A stretch of 40,403 nt of DNA. Origin: Planctomyces sp. Its GTDB lineage: Bacteria; Planctomycetota; Planctomycetia; Planctomycetales; Planctomycetaceae. The translations under genes and the position numbers were made by a program. Location of the stretch: assembly GCA_005798445.1 (NCBI GenBank), contig SYJG01000425.1, positions 1 to 40,403 on the forward strand, written 5' to 3'. The notes beneath the pieces were generated by a model, which ran no database searches, was not told where the DNA came from, and saw only the letters and a list, made by a program, of their open reading frames with translations. Below are positions 33,571-40,403 of this stretch, in pieces (the first letter of the stretch is position 1; every line of letters begins with the position of its first letter).

Positions 33571-33999
33571 ATGAGACGGATCGTTCACTCATTTTGCACA
33601 GCTCATTACTGCCTGCTTCTGAGCATGCTGACTGGCTGCGGACAAGAGGACGGAACCCTGGCCGAAGTCAGCGGCGACATCACTTTTTGCGGTCAACCAG
33701 CCGTGGCGGAGATTCTGTTCGAGCCGCTGAACTCGGCGGGAACCTCGACCGGCCGACCTGCCACGGCGACGAGCGACGAATCGGGACGATTCCGATTGAT
33801 GTTGGACGAATCGCGTTCCGGTGCCAAAATCGGCCGCAACCGGGTGGCCATCCGCGTGCAACGGCTTCGTCCGTCGAACAACGCTGCCGCGAAGTCCGGC
33901 AACTCACCGGACGGCGTGATCGGAACACTCAAGGCCACGAAGCTCGTTCGCGAAGTTCACGCTGGCGACAACCAATTCCATTTTCGGCTGACGCACTAA
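33571..33999 (+). CDS. Small lipoprotein with carboxypeptidase-regulatory-like beta-sandwich
   Basis: 142 residues. A lipobox LTGC places the lipidated cysteine at Cys23 (SMLTGCGQEDG). The mature part has the pattern EVSGDITFCGQPAVAEILFE, then TATSDESGRFRLML, which matches transthyretin/carboxypeptidase-regulatory-like domains often encoded just after DUF1559 genes in planctomycetes. There is no catalytic motif; a structural role at the cell surface is inferred. It lies 42 bases after the DUF1559 gene and 40 before the TPR lipoprotein. Confidence 0.8.
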   Translation: MRRIVHSFCTAHYCLLLSMLTGCGQEDGTLAEVSGDITFCGQPAVAEILFEPLNSAGTSTGRPATATSDESGRFRLMLDESRSGAKIGRNRVAIRVQRLRPSNNAAAKSGNSPDGVIGTLKATKLVREVHAGDNQFHFRLTH

Positions 34000-34039
34000 G
34001 GCACAGTGCGCGGCAACCAGCAACGATCGGCAAAACACG

Positions 34040-35431
34040 ATGAAGTCCATGATACTGATGGCACTACTGATGCTCACTGCGTTCTCTGGTTGCGGTGGCG
34101 AGCGTCTCTCGCCGGCCGCACTTGCGGCGCGAAAGGCGTTGCAGTTCGCTCGGCCGCAAGAGGCGCTCGACAAACTCTCTGAGGGTACGGGGGAGTCCAC
34201 GCCGGTCGGTCATTTCCTGCGAGCGTGCGCGCTCGAGCAACTGGAACGGTTCGACGCCGCGAAGGCCGAGATCAAGCTGGCGCTCGATGCCGCACCGAAC
34301 AATCCCAAGTACAAAGGCTATTCCCTGCGGCTGAAATTGTTCGAGGGTGACGAGACGGCGATTACTCCTCTTCTGGAACTGTACGACGAGAACCCGTCAT
34401 CAGCGGCGGTCTCGCTGTATGCGATCTTCGCGTATCAGGCCAAGCATGTGAAACAGCGTTCGGAAAGTAAGCTGCGAGCGGCTCGCGTGCAGTTGGACAG
34501 AGCTCAAGCCGCCTTGAAGACCGCGTTGTCTCTGTCTGGTGAGATTCCCGAACATCATCGCGAACTGCTCGGCATGGCGGTCTGGTTCGAGCAAGCGGAC
34601 GATGCGATCAAGCTGGTCGACGCTCTGCTGCGCGAAGATCCGGACAACCCCGAGTTTCTGCGGGACCGCGTGAAAGTTTTGCTCATGGCCAAGAAACCGA
34701 ACGAAACGATCTCGGCAGCCACGGCGTTGTTCAAGCAGCAGGAGCGAACCGAGGCGGCCGCGGTTGAGTTCGGCGACACCTTGAATCGGCTCCCCCCCTC
34801 ACCGGTGGTGCTGCGACAGTATGAGTCGCTCCGCGAGACCTTCCCCAAAAACACAGCCCTCGTGTTGCGGCATTGCTGGTCGCTGGGCAAGGCGGGCCGG
34901 TCCGAAGAAGCGTGTACTGAATTGTCGAATGCCTTCGACCAGCAGACCGACCCGCGCCGCCGTCGCACGCTCGCTCAATCAGCCGTCGCCATCCCGATCG
35001 AAGCCGGGGACGCCGACACCGCCGCTCAACAGTTGAAACGATTCCGCAAAGAGATCCGCGACGACCAGATGATCGCCTACTTCGAGGGACAGTTGGCCGC
35101 GATCCGCAAGGACTACGCCGGCTCAGTCACGAAGATGCAGGACGTCATCAACATTTACCGGGCAGACAGCAACGCGTCGCCGGAACTGGCCCGCATCGCA
35201 CTGGATCACATGCAGAAAACGCTCACTGAACAGCAACTCGGTGAGCAGATTCGCAACGCGGCTGAGTTGACTCTTCGCCGAGGCGGCATCAACCAGTACG
35301 ACTCAGTCAACATTCGCAAAGAGGCTCAATCGCTGCTCAACCTGCTGGAAGTCCACGACCGCCCCATCACGGAAAAGCCCAAGTCGGAAGGCCCGGCCAT
35401 CGTCATCCCCGACGACGTTCCAGTGAATTGA
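34040..35431 (+). CDS. TPR-repeat lipoprotein
   Basis: 463 residues. The signal MKSMILMALLMLTAFSGCGG has a lipobox (FSGC, Cys18). The mature protein is helical throughout, with TPR-type pairs (for example FDAAKAEIKLALDAAPNNPK, and LGKAGRSEEACTELSNAFDQ). The C-terminus is Pro/Glu rich. TPR proteins are scaffolds; no partner can be named. Likely cotranscribed with the DUF1559 and small lipoprotein genes. Convergent with the BBP7 gene, 18 bases away, with no visible terminator hairpin. Confidence 0.85.
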   Translation: MKSMILMALLMLTAFSGCGGERLSPAALAARKALQFARPQEALDKLSEGTGESTPVGHFLRACALEQLERFDAAKAEIKLALDAAPNNPKYKGYSLRLKLFEGDETAITPLLELYDENPSSAAVSLYAIFAYQAKHVKQRSESKLRAARVQLDRAQAALKTALSLSGEIPEHHRELLGMAVWFEQADDAIKLVDALLREDPDNPEFLRDRVKVLLMAKKPNETISAATALFKQQERTEAAAVEFGDTLNRLPPSPVVLRQYESLRETFPKNTALVLRHCWSLGKAGRSEEACTELSNAFDQQTDPRRRRTLAQSAVAIPIEAGDADTAAQQLKRFRKEIRDDQMIAYFEGQLAAIRKDYAGSVTKMQDVINIYRADSNASPELARIALDHMQKTLTEQQLGEQIRNAAELTLRRGGINQYDSVNIRKEAQSLLNLLEVHDRPITEKPKSEGPAIVIPDDVPVN

Positions 35432-35449
35432 TCCGGCGACATGCCTGTT

Positions 35450-36709
35450 TCAAAACGTCAGGTCGACGCCGAGATTCAGCGTCTGGATCAAGAGATGACT
35501 TTGATGCGATTGAAACGCGGGGCTCTGCGGATTAGCGGCCGGATTGGCGGGAGCGCCGATCAAAGTCGGGTTGATGTTGAAGTCGATCTGATCGTCCGCC
35601 CTGGCCACCCTCGGCAATACGATCGCGGAATAGCCGAGTCGCAACGCGAGGTTGGGCCGCAGATTCCAATTCAAGTTCGCACCGAGCTCAGGCACGACCG
35701 TCCATTTATGCGACTCGTGACTGCCGCTGTTGCTGCTCAACGCATACAGACCAGCCGGAGTGCTGTCCGTCGCTCCCGTAAAGTAGGTTCTCGCCGTCCG
35801 TCCGCGGATGTCCACAGTCCGAGACATATTTCCCGGTGAGAACTTCCCCAACAAACTGAGCGACCATTGTTTCCCGGTGTAGGTGCTGCGAAATCCCAGA
35901 TCGAGTCCGTGAAAAACGTTTTGGGAAGAGAAGTCATCGAAACGATCGACAACGTTGATGCCCGACAAATTCATCGGAAAGACACTGTGCTGGCGAATTC
36001 GCAAGGCATCATTGAAATAGGCGAAACGATAACCGAAGAGAGCCTCCCACCGTTGGCCGGCGTGATCCCCAATGTGTTCCGAGAGGTCGAAATTCACTCC
36101 GTAAAAATTCCCGTTCTTCGCAGTCACCGAGATGTTGCCAGTGATCTGTTCATTCACGGGAAGGGGAGTCGCCACGTCATCAGGAAACGCGACCAGCGCG
36201 GCTGCGGGATCGTCGCTGGTCGCATCGACGTACGGCCGCGCAAGGATCGTGGTTGCGGGATTGTCCGAGGTGAAGAAGAAGCGCGACGACTGACTGGGAA
36301 GAAACGTGAACCCCGCTTCGGCCCCTAGGCCATAGTCGTTGTCGTACAGGAAGCCTGCTCCGAACCGGAATCCTGGTACGACTCCGCGATTGACAGGTCC
36401 ACTCAACAAAACGCTGGTGGCATTTCCGGGGCCGATCACTCCGGCGACGTCATCATCCGTTCCTGCCGGACTGGTCGTCACCAGTGCTGGCAACTTCGCT
36501 CCCTGGATCCAGCCGAAAAGGAAGTCGGCTGTGAACCAGCGATCGTCATCGCTCGGCGCAAACGTCAGCACTTCCTGCGGCTGGAAGTCGAGACGGCCGA
36601 CCTCGCTGCCCGTCGGGGCCGCAGAGTTCGGCGGCAGAGCCTCTTGGGCAAATGCTCGCCCCAGCAGGCTGAGTGCCAGTCCGCAGGCGAGGATGATCCG
36701 AATTCGCAT
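35450..36709 (-). CDS. BBP7-family outer-membrane beta-barrel protein
   Basis: 419 residues from MRIRIILACGLALSLLGRAF, a signal peptide ending at AFA before QEALPP. GGGAG lies about 7 bases upstream; an in-frame start 105 bases earlier is rejected because it precedes the signal peptide. The domain begins WFTADFLFGWIQGAKLPALV, the usual BBP7 opening, and shows alternating amphipathic strands with aromatic girdles. The last residue is Phe (LGVDLTF), as in outer-membrane barrels. A porin-like or structural role is inferred. BBP7 proteins are characteristic of planctomycetes. Confidence 0.88.
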   Translation of the reverse strand: MRIRIILACGLALSLLGRAFAQEALPPNSAAPTGSEVGRLDFQPQEVLTFAPSDDDRWFTADFLFGWIQGAKLPALVTTSPAGTDDDVAGVIGPGNATSVLLSGPVNRGVVPGFRFGAGFLYDNDYGLGAEAGFTFLPSQSSRFFFTSDNPATTILARPYVDATSDDPAAALVAFPDDVATPLPVNEQITGNISVTAKNGNFYGVNFDLSEHIGDHAGQRWEALFGYRFAYFNDALRIRQHSVFPMNLSGINVVDRFDDFSSQNVFHGLDLGFRSTYTGKQWSLSLLGKFSPGNMSRTVDIRGRTARTYFTGATDSTPAGLYALSSNSGSHESHKWTVVPELGANLNWNLRPNLALRLGYSAIVLPRVARADDQIDFNINPTLIGAPANPAANPQSPAFQSHQSHLLIQTLNLGVDLTF

Positions 36710-36872
36710 GACGCAGCTCCCTCGATGACTCGGCTCACGATTTCGCAAACCGGTTTGTCGTCCGTGACAGTTTCTCAATCTGTTTGATCCAATTTCGTCG
36801 AACTTAATGGCCAATCATGGCTGGCTGTTGGTGATCCTCACTTGGACTTGTTTGGTCATTGGATCGCTGCCC

Positions 36873-39407
36873 TTAGGGAGCGGCACCGACCTGAACTGTG
36901 ATCGTCTGCGTGCTCAGGCCACCGACTCCGTCGCTCGCTTGGACGTCAACGGTGTAGATGGCGGGCTCCGGTAGCCCCGGCAGATTAAAGGTCAGCACTC
37001 CCCCGGTCGTGATCGTGAAGAAATCTTGATCCACTCCGCCGACAATTGAATACGTCAACAACTGAGCCGGGACATCGGCATCACTGGCCATCACGGTCAA
37101 AACATCGGTCGTACTCCCGTCCACAGTGATGGACGACGGCGTTGTGAACACCGGGTTGTCGTTCGCATCCGCGACCGTGATCGTGAGATTCTGCACCGCC
37201 GAACCGCCACTTCCGTCGTTCGCCGTGACCTGCACTTCATACGTATTGTTCGCTCCATCATCCGTCGGACTTTCGAAGTCTGGAGCCGTGTTGAACTTCA
37301 GCACGCCGTTGACAATTCCGAAATCTGTCTGGTCAAGCCCGCCGGTAATCGTCAGCGTCACCGACTGTGGTGGCAGATCCGCGTCCGTGACGGTCGTCAA
37401 CACTGTCGTCGTATTCTCCACCACGTTCGGCGTGGCGCTGGATACGAAGACGGGCACGTCGTTCGCGTTAATGACTCGGACTGTTAGGTCTTGCACCGTC
37501 GAACCGCCGTTGCTGTCGCTGGCCGTGACTTGCACTTCGTAGAAATTGTCCGCATCCACATCCGTCGGAATCTCGAAATTTGGAGCCGTCTTGAACGTCA
37601 GCACGCCGTCAGTGGTGATGTCGAACTTCGTCTGATCGGCTCCACCGCTGATGGCGAATGTCACTGGAGTGTCCGAGTCCGTGGCCGTGACCGTCGTCAC
37701 CGCCGTCGTGTTCTCCGGAACGTTCGGCGGAGTGTCGTCGGACGTGAACACTGGCTGAACGTTCGCCGTCACATGGAAGATCGCATCGGGATTCTCGACA
37801 GTGCCGGTTGAGACTCCGTGCTTGTCGGTAGCCCTGACAACGATGGTCGCGGTTCCCCGCTCATTCGAATTCTTGAAGTTCAACGTCAACCGGTTGTCTT
37901 TGATGAGGTCGCTTGGGTTCGTAAACACAAATAATTCCGCCAGATTGCTGCTTGCACTGGCAACCACGGAATAGGTCAGCTCTTCGTTCCGAACGATCGT
38001 GTCAACGCCGGTGATTCTCAGGAAGTTGGACGCGGTCGTGTCCACTGGGAAAGTGCTACCGGTCTTGTCGTTTGGATTCGGTGGATTCGTGGCGTTGATT
38101 TCCGCGGTCGTCTTTGCGACTCCGTTTGCGTAACTCCTCAGCGGAAGATTATCGAGTGCCCCGCGGACAGCCGGAGCGACGCCCGTTGCACTGGATGCGT
38201 CAAATTTTTTGAGGGTACTCGTCGTGGTTGACAGACTGTTGACGACGGCCGTGTCGTCGGGGCCGACCAATCGACCGAAGACCGTGAACCCGCCGTTCTG
38301 GTTGTCGAGATTGGACGAGTTGTCCGCGAGATTGAAGAAGAACTGATTGGTCGCGCTGTCGGGATTACCTCCCAATTTCGCCATCGCGACCGTGTCAGCG
38401 AGGTTGGACCGGTTGGTGCCATCGAATTCATTTTTCACAGCCGGATTGGTCGGGATCGCCGTGATGGATGCGGGGGACGCAGTGATCGGTGGGGTCGCTG
38501 TGGGGTCGGCATTCACCTTGTCGTTGTATTTGAACCCGCCACCTTGCAAGACAAACCCGCTCGCCAAACGATGGAAGATCGAATTGTCGTAGGCTCCCGA
38601 ATTCACATAGTTGTAGAAGTTTTGAACGGTCTGCGGAGCGTCTTCTTCCAACAGATCCACATTCACGTCACCGCCGGTCGTATGAATCTGAACTTGACTG
38701 GTCACGATGTTAGGATCGTCGAAGACACCCGTGAGATCCACGATGGTCGGTGCCGTCGGATCCACGTTGACTTCCTCCGGTTGTCCGTTGCGAAGCGTCG
38801 GAGCTTCATTGATACCGGTGGACCTTCCGGTCCCGGCTGTGGGAAGTGGGAAGTCCTCCAACGATTCAAACTCCGTGATTGTTGAGCTGGTGTTCAACAG
38901 CAGCTCGCCGGTCACCACAACGCCGTCGATCGGCAAATCCTTGTTGACCGGCCCGGTGCCGACGACCACGGTCACACCGTTTCCAAGCGTGCCGGAAATC
39001 ACGGAATTCGCATCCCCTGTGAGCGTGTAGGTTCCGGAGGGCACCACCGAGAACGAGAACTTTCCGTTCCGGTCCGTCGTCGTCTGAGCGTCCACGCCGA
39101 CCGCATCACCCGCCACGCCTCTCAGATGCACGGTGACACCTTTCACGACCAGTTCGGCTTCGCCGTCATCCTGGTTGCCGTCTTGATTAAGATCGACGAA
39201 ATCCCTGACGCCGCGGCTCGGCGGGACACTCAGCGGTTCGCTGTGTGCGTCGATAAAGGCGACTCCAAATACTGAGCCAGTCGCGGCAGGAACGACACGC
39301 TGTTCCAAACTCTCGACAGGCAGCCGAGTGCGCCGTGTCTGCCGACGCAGCCGTTGCTTCATCGAAGTCCCACGCAACCACTCACGCAATTTCCAGGTCA
39401 AAGGCAT
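36873..39407 (-). CDS. Large surface protein: SdrD-B-like domain, cyclophilin domain and cadherin-like repeats
   Basis: 844 residues from MPLTWKLREWLRGTSMKQRL (GGAG about 6 bases upstream; a GTG/ATG further out is possible). The basic N-terminus ends in an LEPR-like motif (VESLEQRVVPA). Residues about 45-150 are a SdrD B-like unit (FVDLNQDGNQDDGEAEL, GKFSFSVVPSGTYTL). About 235-405 is a cyclophilin-type peptidyl-prolyl isomerase: TTGGDVNVDLLEEDAPQTVQ, NSIFHRLASGFVLQGGGF, NQFFFNLADNSSNLD and GGFTVFGRLVG. Three cadherin-like repeats follow (ANDVPVF and ANDNPVF borders, Asp/Asn calcium-binding pattern). A secreted, calcium-dependent adhesin or matrix protein is inferred. BBP7 lies 163 bases downstream on the same strand. 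Confidence 0.88.
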   Translation of the reverse strand: MPLTWKLREWLRGTSMKQRLRRQTRRTRLPVESLEQRVVPAATGSVFGVAFIDAHSEPLSVPPSRGVRDFVDLNQDGNQDDGEAELVVKGVTVHLRGVAGDAVGVDAQTTTDRNGKFSFSVVPSGTYTLTGDANSVISGTLGNGVTVVVGTGPVNKDLPIDGVVVTGELLLNTSSTITEFESLEDFPLPTAGTGRSTGINEAPTLRNGQPEEVNVDPTAPTIVDLTGVFDDPNIVTSQVQIHTTGGDVNVDLLEEDAPQTVQNFYNYVNSGAYDNSIFHRLASGFVLQGGGFKYNDKVNADPTATPPITASPASITAIPTNPAVKNEFDGTNRSNLADTVAMAKLGGNPDSATNQFFFNLADNSSNLDNQNGGFTVFGRLVGPDDTAVVNSLSTTTSTLKKFDASSATGVAPAVRGALDNLPLRSYANGVAKTTAEINATNPPNPNDKTGSTFPVDTTASNFLRITGVDTIVRNEELTYSVVASASSNLAELFVFTNPSDLIKDNRLTLNFKNSNERGTATIVVRATDKHGVSTGTVENPDAIFHVTANVQPVFTSDDTPPNVPENTTAVTTVTATDSDTPVTFAISGGADQTKFDITTDGVLTFKTAPNFEIPTDVDADNFYEVQVTASDSNGGSTVQDLTVRVINANDVPVFVSSATPNVVENTTTVLTTVTDADLPPQSVTLTITGGLDQTDFGIVNGVLKFNTAPDFESPTDDGANNTYEVQVTANDGSGGSAVQNLTITVADANDNPVFTTPSSITVDGSTTDVLTVMASDADVPAQLLTYSIVGGVDQDFFTITTGGVLTFNLPGLPEPAIYTVDVQASDGVGGLSTQTITVQVGAAP

Positions 39408-39770
39408 CACTCCACTCCCCTGTTGAATTCCAGCCCGCACTCAGTCTTGCCGTTCTGATGATTTCGTCGCAGCCTTCGGCGGAAATTGCCGCAGTCCGAC
39501 TTTGACGATTAGGAAAACGATAGCGGCGCTGGAGACACTATCGTCAATGGAATCTCCCGCGGATTACAGAAAGATTGAGCGCGCCGAGATTCGCCGAGTC
39601 TCGATCGGATTTCCCTTCGGCGGGCCGAGTTCCTCCAATGACAGTTCGCCGCCACGATTTGTGCCGTGAGCGGCGGCCCCCAGCACTCCGGGATTCGAGG
39701 TCGTTTGGCGTCGCCATGACATCCTGCGCGGACTCGATACGATGCCCCGATCGCTATCAGAGTTTTCAGC
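39408..39770. other. Intergenic region between divergent surface-protein and kinase genes
   Basis: 363 bases holding the leaders of two divergent genes. No convincing ORF, terminator or promoter was found. A short dyad (CCGCC, 39650-39654, with GGCGG, 39671-39675) is too weak to call. Confidence 0.4.
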
Positions 39771-40097
39771 ATGGCATTGAGCGTCGAGCAGTTTCTCAAC
39801 CACATCACCGCCAGCGAACTGGTGTCTGCGGACGACATGCAGCCGCTACTGGCTGCGCTGCCGGATGACCTGCCGCCCAAAGATGGCGAAGCGTTGGCTC
39901 GTGAACTGGTCCAGCAGAAGCGGCTGACCAAGTTTCAGGCTGAGCAGCTTTGTGCCGGGAAAGGGAAGTCGCTGACGTTGGGCAACTACGTCATCCTCGA
40001 CAAGCTGGGCCAGGGTGGCATGGGGATGGTGCTCAAGGCTGAGCACAAGCGGAGGAAACGAGTCGTCGCGCTGAAGGTGATGATGGGCCGGCGATGA
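39771..40097 (+). pseudogene. Ser/Thr protein kinase, N-terminal fragment (frameshifted)
   Basis: 108 codons. Residues 1-66 form the helical N-terminal domain seen in planctomycete kinases (SVEQFLNHITASELVSADDM, LTKFQAEQLCAGKGKSL). The kinase starts at GNYVILDKLGQGGMGMVLKA (Gly loop) and reaches the ATP-binding Lys in VVALKVMMG. The frame then ends at TGA 40095-40097, four residues later. The kinase continues in another frame at ATG 40094. One base appears to be missing between ALKVM and the following AMKS-type stretch. Either a real frameshift mutation, a sequencing error, or two coupled ORFs. The ribosome-binding site is weak. Confidence 0.8.
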
Positions 40098-40403
40098 AAT
40101 CGGCCGACGCGGTGAAGCGGTTTCATCGCGAGGTTGAGGCGGTCGCGAAGTTGACTCATTCGAACATCGTTGCGGCGTTCGATGCCGACGAAGACAAGGG
40201 GACGCACTTCCTCGTCATGGAGTTCGTCGAAGGGGACGACCTCTCGCAGTTGGTCAAGAAGTATGGGCCGCTGTCGGTCGAGCAGGCGATCGAGTGCATC
40301 ATTCAGGCGGCGCACGGGTTGGCTCATGCGCACGCGGCACGAGTCATTCATCGGGACATCAAGCCGGCGAACTTGCTGCTCGACAAGCATGGGACGGTGA
40401 AGA
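40094..40403 (+). pseudogene. Ser/Thr protein kinase, continuation in second frame (cut by window end)
   Basis: The frame from ATG 40094 stays open to the window end (103 codons). It begins MKSADAVKRFHREVEAVAKL (helix C with its Glu), then THSNIVAAFDADE, HFLVMEFVEGDDLSQLVKKY and VIHRDIKPANLLLD with the catalytic Asp and Asn. This is exactly the part of the kinase missing from the upstream ORF, so the two are halves of one gene. The ATG overlaps the upstream TGA (ATGA). The remainder lies outside the window. Confidence 0.8.

Overview
The window is a chromosomal segment of a planctomycete (Planctomycetota, class Planctomycetia; genus not assignable by eye). The lineage is indicated by a DUF1559 prepilin-like protein, a BBP7-type outer-membrane barrel, large surface proteins with an LEPR-like N-terminal motif, very long Ser/Thr kinases with DWG in place of DFG, an ECF sigma factor divergent from such a kinase, a fused AroD-AroE enzyme, and a str cluster without tuf. 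No rRNA, tRNA, CRISPR array or insertion sequence was recognised.

Layout. 1-6135 (+): 3' part of rpoC, then rpsL and rpsG, a strong intrinsic terminator, and fusA. 6288-8062 (-): a secreted beta-helix protein with its own terminator. 8540-8755 (+): a small acidic ORF broken by an in-frame amber codon. 8964-13606: an ECF sigma factor (-) divergent from a 1338-residue kinase with TPR-like repeats (+). 13798-17142 (+): a Rossmann-fold protein, a small sigma-70, a small membrane protein and a methyltransferase. 17181-20201 (-): antitoxin-like protein, PIN protein, ccsA/hemX-like gene and hemA, probably one operon. 20330-22971 (-): a ceramidase-family hydrolase and a sarcosine/N-methyltryptophan oxidase-like flavoenzyme. 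23128-24605 (+): an MFS transporter overlapping a CPXCG zinc-ribbon gene. 24607-32149 (-): mutL, a DUF2887 gene, aroDE, aroK, a prepilin peptidase and a sugar isomerase-like gene, closely spaced. 32419-35431 (+): DUF1559 protein, small lipoprotein and TPR lipoprotein. 35450-39407 (-): BBP7 barrel and a cyclophilin/cadherin surface protein. 39771-40403 (+): a protein kinase gene broken into two overlapping frames and cut by the window end.

The main unexplained signal is the density of dispersed palindromic elements from 6.1 to 32.3 kb. At least eleven separate elements are visible, apparently of about ten sequence families. They fill gaps inside operons, and some have entered genes: two near-perfect palindromes lie in frame inside mutL and the flavin oxidase, and others form the C-terminal tails of the CcsA-like protein, shikimate kinase and the oxidase. 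In two cases the repeat-derived tail runs into a four-base stop/start overlap with the next gene (ccsA to hemA, aroK to the prepilin peptidase). This resembles the in-frame palindromic elements of Rickettsia, but with several families in one planctomycete locus.

Other points are a natural Arg at S12 position 88 (the position of the classical K88R streptomycin-resistance change), a divergent G4 motif in EF-G, and a PIN protein that has lost its conserved Glu.
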